Below are positions 15,603 to 21,376 of a stretch of DNA of 21,376 nucleotides, piece after piece. Source of the DNA: G963674505 sp964575975. GTDB taxonomy: Bacteria > Desulfobacterota > Desulfobacteria > Desulfobacterales > SKZT01. Position numbers and translations under genes: made by a program. The stretch spans positions 1 to 21,376 of the forward strand of contig CAZNTU010000090.1 in assembly GCA_964575975.1 (NCBI GenBank), given 5' to 3'. Numbering within the stretch: the first letter of the stretch is position 1; each line of letters begins with the position of its first letter. Below the pieces are notes generated by a model. It did not search any database. It was given only the letters and a program-made list of their open reading frames with translations, and was not told the DNA's origin.

Positions 15603-15631
15603 TTGACACATTTAAAATTAATATAAAGAAT
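15603..15631 (+). promoter_or_regulatory. Candidate sigma-70-type promoter of the phasin-like gene
   Basis: A perfect TTGACA (15603-15608) is followed after 17 bases by AAGAAT (15626-15631) in an AT-rich tract, 62 bases before the ATG. The -35 box is strong and the -10 box moderate. Confidence 0.5.
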
Positions 15632-15693
15632 ATGTTGCGTTGCGATATGTCGAGCCGATTCTATTTTTAACGAAGCTTTAGATAGGAGAAAAA

Positions 15694-16032
15694 ATGCAAA
15701 CTCAAAAAATTATAAAATTGATTGTCGACGCCAACAAAGACGCGTATATCACCCTCTGGAACGCGGCAAACGATTTTCAGGAAAAGTCGGATGGAATGAT
15801 AAAGTCCGCTTTTGACAAATATCCTCTTCCCCAAATGGCCAAAGACATCGCCCTGAAAACTATCGATCTTTATAAGATTGTCGTCAAGCAGGTTCTTGAT
15901 ATCAATAAAATCGGCTACGAGAACGCTTTGAAAACCTTTTCCGCTTCCCAGGAAAATGCCGAACAAATGACAAAAGAAGATTTTGACAGAACGGTGTTGC
16001 AAAAATATCCTCACATAATTTTGTCTTTATAG
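15694..16032 (+). CDS. Phasin-family-like protein
   Basis: A 112-residue, almost wholly helical protein with a phasin-like arrangement: long amphipathic helices and no signal peptide. Stretches such as ANKDAYITLWNAANDFQEKS, IALKTIDLYKIVVKQVLDIN and YENALKTFSASQENAEQMTK resemble the phasin (PhaP/PHB granule-associated) family. Phasins coat polyhydroxyalkanoate granules, but the family also covers other amphipathic surface-binding proteins, and no PHA synthase gene is present in the window. TAGGAG precedes the ATG, and a TTGACA promoter lies upstream. It appears to be a single-gene unit in the AT-rich patch after the amidase. Confidence 0.6.
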   Translation: MQTQKIIKLIVDANKDAYITLWNAANDFQEKSDGMIKSAFDKYPLPQMAKDIALKTIDLYKIVVKQVLDINKIGYENALKTFSASQENAEQMTKEDFDRTVLQKYPHIILSL

Positions 16033-16108
16033 ATTGTTCGGAGATATAAACAACACGGGTGGAATGCGCGGGGACGAAAAGGTCGAAAGTTAGGGGGGGA
16101 TTTCGAAG

Positions 16109-16831
16109 ATGAGAACCGTGAAAAAAATAACGGTATCTATATTTTTTTCCCTAAGTTTGCTGTTATCCGGGTCGGGATTAGCCAATGCCACGCTGATCAA
16201 CCCGAGTTTCGAAAACGGGCTGGACGGATGGCGAATCGACTCTATCCTCGAACCCGATTATTCCTGTGCAAGCGCGATTCCTGGATCTGTCGTTTCGACG
16301 ACGGGGCATGCGAGCGATTTGGGCAGTCGCTACGCGCCGGTCGACGGAGCGCGAATCGCCGTAGTGTCAGGCGGACGCGAGAGGGCAGCGTCCAGCTCGT
16401 CTTCGTTTCCGACGATACTCAGTCAGGAGACGCATCTGGGAGCGGGCGATATGGTTTCCGGCTGGGCGGCCTTCGACGCCCGGGATTTCTATTTTGCGGA
16501 AGGACCTAACGATTACGCATTCGTCCGCATTGGGGGGGATTGGATATGGAGGGAGTCCGTAGAAAGTCTGGCGGCAGGATGCCTGCCCGGCGAATGCTCC
16601 GAGGGTCGGGGGCCCGACGGCCCTTGGACCTATTGGGAATGGAGCGCGCCCGCCGACGGCACGTATACGTTGTCTCTCGGTTCGGTCAATTCGCCCGATC
16701 CTCTTGTCGATAGCTATGCGCTGTTCGATCGCATCGCGATAACGCCTATTCCCGAACCGGCGACGATCATCCTTTTGACGTTAGGTTTGGCGGGCGTCGC
16801 CACTGTCGGAGGAAAAAACGCTATATTTTGA
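16109..16831 (+). CDS. PEP-CTERM sorting-domain exported protein
   Basis: The 240-residue protein has a signal peptide (KKITVSIFFSLSLLLSGSGL, cleavage near ANA) and a mature domain with a beta-rich pattern starting LINPSFENGLDGWRI, as in carbohydrate-binding-like NPSFE domains. The C-terminus carries PIPEPATIILLTLGLAGVAT: a PEP motif at 215-217 and a membrane helix. PEP-CTERM proteins are processed by exosortase and are linked to extracellular polysaccharide. The tail after the helix is only GGKNAIF, without the usual Arg/Lys cluster, so sorting may be altered. A G-rich ribosome site (TTAGGGGGG) lies upstream. No exosortase gene is in the window. It converges with a sulfotransferase gene. Confidence 0.85.
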   Translation: MRTVKKITVSIFFSLSLLLSGSGLANATLINPSFENGLDGWRIDSILEPDYSCASAIPGSVVSTTGHASDLGSRYAPVDGARIAVVSGGRERAASSSSSFPTILSQETHLGAGDMVSGWAAFDARDFYFAEGPNDYAFVRIGGDWIWRESVESLAAGCLPGECSEGRGPDGPWTYWEWSAPADGTYTLSLGSVNSPDPLVDSYALFDRIAITPIPEPATIILLTLGLAGVATVGGKNAIF

Positions 16832-16923
16832 AAAGGTTGGGCGAACTCGGCGAATGTTCGAGTTCGGCATGGCGGACTATTGCCGGGCAGACCGGCAGAG
16901 AGGCAAATCGGTGGCGGGTGAAA

Positions 16924-17928
16924 TCACGACCATCGGTATCGACGGTCTTGCAGACAATTGAGTTCCTCGTAATTGGGCTCCGGATCATAGCCGTATATAG
17001 GCGAAAGGTTCGCCGCATCCACAAGTCGCATGATTCTATCGATCTGGCCGCCTGTCAGTTTGCGCTTCCATTTGGTCAGTTGCGTTCCGGGGTCCTTGCC
17101 CAATTTTCCCTTGACGGAGATCGAAGGCCGCTCCAAGGCCTCGACCATTTCATAGTTTATCGAAAAACCCAACGAACATCCGATTCTTTCCAACTCCTCT
17201 TTTCCGCGAGTCACCATTCTTTCGTAGGGCAGCATGATCCACGGGTGCTCGTCGTAGTAGAAAAGAGGAAGATAGTTGTCTATGCACCACATCAGCGCCA
17301 AAGCCTCCTCGAGGGTTTCCACGCTGTCCCGAAGAGGGGCGAACAAGTCGCGCGCCGGAGCCGGCAAACTGGAGATATCCAGAGGATAGTCCGGTATCCC
17401 TATTTTCTTCAGTCCATTTTCCCACGCGCCGTGTCCCAGCATGGAACTTACGACGGCGCAGGGGTGACGTATCAGGAAAACTATTCCTTTCACCTCGAAG
17501 GAACGGGCGAACCATTGCAGCATCCTGTTGATTCTGCAAAATTTGACCACCAGTTTTCTGCGGGTGGCATGCTCGACCAAAATTCCGGGGGGCGTGGCCG
17601 AACGGAAAATCCAGGCGTGCCGGAATCCGAACCGCCCGGCGCACACTTTCTTCAAATAGGCTTTCTGGACGGGCGCGACGTCGGACGGCCCGATGAATGT
17701 CCTGTGGCCGAATCCGCTGCCGTTTCCCGTATAGCGGGGGCGAAGCGGTTCGTTTAGCGCTTTGTATCCTTGGATGTTCCGCAAAACCTCCAGCAACCAA
17801 GTCGAGCCCGAGCGCGGCGTTCCCGCGATGACGATGGTGTCTTCGGGATCGCATGCGCCCACGGCTCCCGCCAAGGCAAAAACCTTTTCGCGAAATCCGG
17901 TTTCTTTCGCGTACAAACCGTTGTCCAT
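16924..17928 (-). CDS. Sulfotransferase family protein
   Basis: Sulfotransferases move a sulfuryl group from PAPS to a hydroxyl or amino group. The 334-residue product shows the 5'-phosphosulfate-binding loop TPRSGSTWLLEVLR (37-50) and the 3'-phosphate motif VFLIRHPCAVVSSM (about 150-163, R154 and S161/S162), in the order and spacing of the Sulfotransfer_1/3 families. No signal peptide or membrane helix is seen, so it is probably cytosolic. AAGGAG precedes the ATG at 17928. It is the last of three minus-strand genes, 55 bases after the GT-like/sulfotransferase fusion, which suggests the two sulfate the same or successive glycan or lipid intermediates. The acceptor cannot be predicted. Confidence 0.87.
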   Translation of the reverse strand: MDNGLYAKETGFREKVFALAGAVGACDPEDTIVIAGTPRSGSTWLLEVLRNIQGYKALNEPLRPRYTGNGSGFGHRTFIGPSDVAPVQKAYLKKVCAGRFGFRHAWIFRSATPPGILVEHATRRKLVVKFCRINRMLQWFARSFEVKGIVFLIRHPCAVVSSMLGHGAWENGLKKIGIPDYPLDISSLPAPARDLFAPLRDSVETLEEALALMWCIDNYLPLFYYDEHPWIMLPYERMVTRGKEELERIGCSLGFSINYEMVEALERPSISVKGKLGKDPGTQLTKWKRKLTGGQIDRIMRLVDAANLSPIYGYDPEPNYEELNCLQDRRYRWS

Positions 17929-17983
17929 GACCCACTCCTTAAGCAGTTTGCGTGATAGTAGAAAGGCGATAAAAGCAGGGTTC

Positions 17984-19762
17984 TCAGGCGGATGCCTCTG
18001 TTTCTGAAACGAGCGTTTCCGCCGTGTCGCCCCATTCTTGGTCGTAGCCTAAAAGAGGGAGCGCAGGGGCGGTCTGCGCATGGAGGTATTCGAGGTCTCG
18101 GCTGTCGAAAAGGGTACGCCAGTCGCAGGGGACGAACGCCGATTCCAATGTTTGTCGATTCGGTTTCGAAAGACGTCGCTCGACGTTCGCGTTCTCGACC
18201 GACTCTGGATACAGGCCGCAAAAGCGGAGGATCCGTCGAAGCTCTTCAGTGCGGTCCGCCCTCAGATCTTCATGCCGAACAAAGAGAATTCGGTCGGGGT
18301 ACTCTTCTGCGAACCTGATCGCTCCCCGGACGTGTCGAGCCCAACTGCAACTGGCTTCGGGGCCTTGGAGGCCGGTAGAAACGCATAGAGCGCCGCCGCT
18401 TCGAAGGAAATCTTTGAAATTCGTCCGTCCGTCGCCGGGTGGGGTACGACGAAACCTTTCCGCAACGATCATGCGCGGGTCCCGGACCAGATAAACCGAT
18501 TTTGGCGCGAGATGGAACAGCGGGGCGCGGGTGGCTATCAGGCGCGGGGGCTTCATGTCGTTTATCCGCTCGTCGCAAGTCCCGATGGCGTGTATTGTCT
18601 TGTCTGACGATCGCGGTTTTTCCGCCGAACCAGGGGCGAGAGCTTCCGCGAGAAGCATCCCAAGGAGCCATCCGCCAGAGCCAGGAAAGGATATCAGGAA
18701 TACGTCGCTCGGAAGGATTTTTTTCAGCTTCGGAACAGAAGCGTGTTTCACTTTCGGGACGACGCAGGAAACGTTCGGGCTTGGAGATGCCAAGCGGCTG
18801 GGCTTTTTTGCGAATTTCGCTCCCGTCGCAAAGGCTATCCGCCTGAACCGCCCATAGAGGTTTCTTAGGATATTCGCGGGAATTTTTGCCGGCAACGCCG
18901 CTACCTTCCTTAACTCCTCCGGAAGGAGATCGAGGGAATAAAGCCAGATCGCAATCTGCGGATGGGAGACGAGCTTTGGTTCCCGGCGGAAATGGTCTAC
19001 CACCGCGCGCAACTCCGCCTGGTTGTGTTCGACGTAATCGGCCAGATCCGACCTCCGCCACCCGGCATCCTTTCCCCAGTGGAACGTGGCGTGCAGGTTT
19101 CCGAAAATTTCAAAGCGTTCGGCGATGCAGATCAGGTTCACACATAGAGCCAAGCCTACGCGGGGAACTCCGACGGCGACGGTTCCGAGGCGAAAGCAGG
19201 GGAATGCGGACCTGCGAAACACGAAACAATCAAGTCCGGGATGGGCGCCCCCGACAGCGGCCCAGGCGTCCGGGAGATCGGCGACTGCGCCGAAGGATGG
19301 CTCGAGAGTCCGGCGAGTGATACTGAACGCGTCGTACCCGGCGTCGACAAGGTCGTCCACCAGCACATAGAAATGGGGGGAGAGGCCGATGTCGATATTG
19401 GTGAAAACCAGGAAATCGGCATCGTCCGAGGCTTCGTATGCATGATATAGAATATCCTTAATCAACGGAAGCGGTCGTTTCACCCGAAACTTTCCCGAAT
19501 CCAAGACCGTTCGATTCAGATACGGCAGTCTTTCGAAATCCCCAATTCGCACAGGCGTCTCGTTCAACAACTGGATGGACAGCAGGCGGACATCCACCCT
19601 TTCCCGGGCGAATCGCGCGGCCTGCCTCATGGATTCGAGGGTAGCCTGTTGCGCGACGAAAGCGCTCGAGGTGAGGGGGCCGTCGAAAACGTTCACGACA
19701 TGGGCGATTCTTCGCCTATGAGACGATGAAAATTTTAGGTGTTCGGCGTCGAAAAATTTCAT
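17984..19762 (-). CDS. Fusion protein: GT-A-like N-terminal domain and C-terminal sulfotransferase
   Basis: The protein has 592 residues. The N-terminal 300 or so look like a nucleotide-diphospho-sugar glycosyltransferase (GT-A) fold: HVVNVFDGPLTSSAFVAQQA near the start, then DADFLVFTNIDIGLSPHFYV (114-133), where NID stands at the DxD position, and HPGLDCFVFRRSAFP (174-188). After a basic linker (about 300-350), a sulfotransferase domain begins with FLISFPGSGGWLLGMLLAEA (355-374), a variant PAPS loop with PGSGGW for PRSGTTW, followed by the 3'-phosphate motif VYLVRDPRMIVAERFRR (423-439). The N-terminal assignment is weaker than the C-terminal one. The ATG at 19762 has an AAAAGGA ribosome site lying unusually close. 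It is 17 bases after the GT4 gene, so co-transcription is near certain. Confidence 0.75.
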   Translation of the reverse strand: MKFFDAEHLKFSSSHRRRIAHVVNVFDGPLTSSAFVAQQATLESMRQAARFARERVDVRLLSIQLLNETPVRIGDFERLPYLNRTVLDSGKFRVKRPLPLIKDILYHAYEASDDADFLVFTNIDIGLSPHFYVLVDDLVDAGYDAFSITRRTLEPSFGAVADLPDAWAAVGGAHPGLDCFVFRRSAFPCFRLGTVAVGVPRVGLALCVNLICIAERFEIFGNLHATFHWGKDAGWRRSDLADYVEHNQAELRAVVDHFRREPKLVSHPQIAIWLYSLDLLPEELRKVAALPAKIPANILRNLYGRFRRIAFATGAKFAKKPSRLASPSPNVSCVVPKVKHASVPKLKKILPSDVFLISFPGSGGWLLGMLLAEALAPGSAEKPRSSDKTIHAIGTCDERINDMKPPRLIATRAPLFHLAPKSVYLVRDPRMIVAERFRRTPPGDGRTNFKDFLRSGGALCVSTGLQGPEASCSWARHVRGAIRFAEEYPDRILFVRHEDLRADRTEELRRILRFCGLYPESVENANVERRLSKPNRQTLESAFVPCDWRTLFDSRDLEYLHAQTAPALPLLGYDQEWGDTAETLVSETEASA

Positions 19763-19779
19763 TCCTTTTGGTTCCGTTA

Positions 19780-20937
19780 CTAGTGTTTCCTTTTTATTCG
19801 CAATCTGCGACTGCGGCGTCCGTTCGCTTCGTTTTCCGCCAAAGTCGAGAAAAACCGGCGATACGATTCGACCATGGATTCCGCGGAGTACCTCCGAGCC
19901 CGTTCCCTGCCCGCCGAGGACAACCTCCGGGCCAGCCCCGAACTTTCCAAAAGCAAGTCGATCGCGCGGCCCAACGACTCGGGGTCATCCGGCTCGACCA
20001 ATGCGCCGGCCCCGTCCTCGAAAATTTCCGGCACGCCTCCCACCCGTGTCGCGACCGACGGGACGCCGCACGCCATGGCCTCCAGCAACGCGAGCGGCAT
20101 GGCCTCGCTTCGGGAAGGCAGGACAAAAACGCGCGCCCGTTGGAGGATAGCCCGAATCCTCGCGGGCCCCAGCTGTCCCTCGAAACGTACGGAGCGTTCG
20201 ATATGGAGTTCGGCCGCCTGCCGCTCCAGATTGCAGCGTTCGGGACCGTCGCCGACAATCGCGAGCCTGGCGTCCGGATGGCTCTCCAGAACGCGGGGCC
20301 ACGATTCGAGTAGAATGTCCTGGCCTTTTACGTGCCTTAGCTGTCCGACCGTCACGACCGTAGGGCCGCGAAGTTCCGGCGCGGGGTTCGGATCGGCCGC
20401 CCAAAAGGAATGATCGATGCCGTTGGGAATGAAAATCGCACGATCTGGTTGGACTCCGGGAAAATTCGCGATCCGTTCCTTCAGCGAGGGGGTCACCGCG
20501 ACGACCGCATCCGCCTTGGGCAGGACTCGACGCAGCCATTTCCCGTCGCCATCCTCCGGCAAAAGTATATCGCTCCCGTGGGCCGAAAGAACGAGCCGGA
20601 ATTTCAGAAACGGTCGCATGAACAAGAGCACTTGGGCCATCCGCGCGTGGATGAAATGGAGGTTTACAATATGGGGGCGGCGAAGCCGAAGCAGGCGGAA
20701 CAGACCGACGACGAAACGACAGGAATGGAATGCATAGGCCACAGCCGCCGGGAAGCCCTTGCAAAGACTGTCCGGAATCGGCAACTCGTCTTTTCCGGAA
20801 GCTTGTCCGGGAGGTCGTCCCCATGTTTCATGCACGACGCAGCCTTGTTCGCGAAGCGCCCGGGCCAAATGAACGCAGACGTTTACGACACCGCCGCTCA
20901 ACGTGCGCGGCACGGCCGTGAAAAGCATGATTCTCAA
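19780..20937 (-). CDS. Glycosyltransferase family 4 (GT-B fold)
   Basis: This is a full-length 385-residue GT4 enzyme that transfers a sugar from a nucleotide donor. N-terminal half: AVPRTLSGGVVNVCVHLARA (acceptor-side glycine loop) and LVLSAHGSDILLPEDG. C-terminal half: VTVGQLRHVKGQDILLESWP, RLAIVGDGPERCNLERQA, and the donor-binding E-x7-E block VLPSRSEAMPLALLEAMACG with VPSVATRVGGVPEIFEDG. The start is uncertain: TTG 20937 or ATG 20928, both without a clear Shine-Dalgarno site. The C-terminus ends in a run of basic residues (NGRRSRRLRIKRKH) that may bind the membrane. It heads the three-gene glycan/sulfation operon. Confidence 0.88.
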   Translation of the reverse strand: MRIMLFTAVPRTLSGGVVNVCVHLARALREQGCVVHETWGRPPGQASGKDELPIPDSLCKGFPAAVAYAFHSCRFVVGLFRLLRLRRPHIVNLHFIHARMAQVLLFMRPFLKFRLVLSAHGSDILLPEDGDGKWLRRVLPKADAVVAVTPSLKERIANFPGVQPDRAIFIPNGIDHSFWAADPNPAPELRGPTVVTVGQLRHVKGQDILLESWPRVLESHPDARLAIVGDGPERCNLERQAAELHIERSVRFEGQLGPARIRAILQRARVFVLPSRSEAMPLALLEAMACGVPSVATRVGGVPEIFEDGAGALVEPDDPESLGRAIDLLLESSGLARRLSSAGRERARRYSAESMVESYRRFFSTLAENEANGRRSRRLRIKRKH

Positions 20938-20953
20938 GTTTTTTTCGTATTGT

Positions 20954-20994
20954 TTAGCTATTAGCTTTTAGCGGTAAGCTGTTATGCATTAGCT
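20954..20994. repeat. Degenerate TTAGCT short repeats
   Basis: TTAGCT occurs at 20954-20959, 20961-20966 and 20989-20994, with related TTAGC and TAAGCT units between. This kind of AGCTATTAGC-rich tract is familiar as a small multicopy intergenic repeat; within the window only this copy exists. Confidence 0.4.
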
Positions 20995-21009
20995 GTCAAG
21001 TGGGATGAT

Positions 21010-21037
21010 GAAAATCGCCCGTTCAAAGGCGATTTTT
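21010..21037. terminator. Terminator-like hairpin
   Basis: AAAATCGCC (21011-21019) pairs perfectly with GGCGATTTT (21028-21036) around an eight-base loop, with five T residues on the plus-strand side and four on the minus-strand side. It could end a minus-strand transcript entering from beyond the right edge, upstream of the GT4 operon. Confidence 0.5.
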
Positions 21038-21141
21038 CTCCATCGGCTTTTGTTCCGCACAATTCGACGTCGTCGGGGGAAACGTGGGGCGAGTGGGGCG
21101 GAACCCGGGATTTCCGTGCCGCCTCGAATTCCGTTGGAACT

Positions 21142-21267
21142 CGCGCCTTCCGGTGTCCCACGGCGTCCAACCCACCGCTTTTCGAGTCTCCCCGAAGCCT
21201 CCCGCCCGGGCGTTTGCGGCGGACAGGGAAACGGCGGGTTGGACGCCGTGGGACACCGGAAGGCGCG
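21142..21267. repeat. Long inverted repeat, 36-bp arms
   Basis: The arm at 21142-21177 (CGCGCCTTCCGGTGTCCCAC...) is the reverse complement of 21232-21267 over 36 bases with a single mismatch that would be a G-U pair in RNA. The 54-base loop contains a ten-base palindrome, CGCCCGGGCG (21203-21212). No reading frame explains it and no target-site duplication is visible at the edges. A miniature mobile element, an intergenic repeat unit or a stable structured RNA are all possible. Confidence 0.8.
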
Positions 21268-21376
21268 GGCTCCGAGGGAGCGCGGGGCAGGGAGAAAAGC
21301 GGAGGTTCCGACCCACCCGCCCTACGCCCGATCGCGACCGACCCGCGACGTCGTCCGAGCGGCGCGGACCAAAACC

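Larger units (their letters stand above)
20938..21376. other. Gene-free right end with several repeat structures
   Basis: No reading frame here looks like a protein, although several stay open because of the high GC content. The stretch contains the presumed promoter of the GT4 operon, a TTAGCT-type repeat, a terminator-like hairpin and a long inverted repeat (separate entries). From about 21060 on, the sequence is markedly GC-rich compared with the genes to the left. Confidence 0.55.

Noticed and set aside
16813..16830. Frameshift in the A6 run that would restore a basic PEP-CTERM tail (GKKRYILKR)
   Set aside because: One added A gives a typical basic tail, but that frame then stays open far into the antisense of the sulfotransferase, so it does not restore a sensible protein end.
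16842..16866. Hairpin CGAACTCG/CGAGTTCG after the PEP-CTERM gene as terminator
   Set aside because: The 8-bp stem is perfect, but no T run follows on either strand, so I do not call it a terminator.
16828..17757. Long plus-strand open frame opposite the sulfotransferase
   Set aside because: No recognisable domains; it is the reverse of a gene with clear PAPS motifs.
21023..21316. Minus-strand open frames across the inverted repeat
   Set aside because: Their openness follows from high GC content; they have no ribosome site and no protein-like pattern.

Overview
The window looks like a chromosomal segment of a Gram-negative, moderately GC-rich bacterium. Supporting this are a PEP-CTERM exported protein, a DUF2333 protein, a SYLF (Ysc84) exported protein, a phasin-like protein, SelB, and many strong Shine-Dalgarno-led genes. 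A Desulfobacterota (former deltaproteobacteria), Nitrospinota or similar lineage would fit, but that is inference; no rRNA or marker gene settles it. No CRISPR array, prophage or intact insertion sequence was seen.

Layout. 1-2.25 kb: a decayed Uma2-type nuclease gene and a flavin-dependent amine-oxidase-family protein with a C-terminal membrane anchor, both on the minus strand. 2.25-3.55 kb (plus): an apparently frameshifted gene of unknown function, then a two-LIM-domain zinc protein with canonical eukaryotic-style ligand spacing. 3.6-4.5 kb (minus): an exported SYLF-domain protein, followed by about 450 bp of probably decayed sequence. 4.9-7.2 kb (plus): a small zinc-binding protein, a membrane-anchored SRPBCC protein and a zinc-dependent formaldehyde-dehydrogenase-like alcohol dehydrogenase. 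7.3-10.1 kb (minus): a ferritin-like DUF2383 protein, a CsbD protein, an AI-2E-family permease and a four-helix membrane protein. The genes from 4.9 to 10.1 kb read like a general stress or envelope-homeostasis cluster.

10.4-14.2 kb (minus): a DUF2333 membrane protein with a long Ser/Ala/His-rich linker and a clear intrinsic terminator, then selB translationally coupled to a 66-residue membrane protein behind an extended -10 promoter. 14.4-14.6 kb: tRNA-His(GTG) and tRNA-Arg(TCG), with a 10-bp perfect hairpin between them. 14.7-16.0 kb: a visibly AT-richer patch with an exported amidase and a phasin-like protein.

16.1-20.9 kb: a PEP-CTERM protein (plus) convergent with a three-gene minus-strand set: GT4 glycosyltransferase, a fused GT-like/sulfotransferase protein, and a second sulfotransferase. 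Together these suggest assembly and sulfation of a surface or extracellular glycan. The last 440 bp are non-coding and hold a TTAGCT-type repeat, a terminator-like hairpin and a striking 36-bp inverted repeat.

The most interesting items are the tandem LIM protein, the GT-like/sulfotransferase fusion in its operon, the long inverted repeat near the right end, and the frameshifted gene next to the LIM gene. I do not claim a demonstrated new system.
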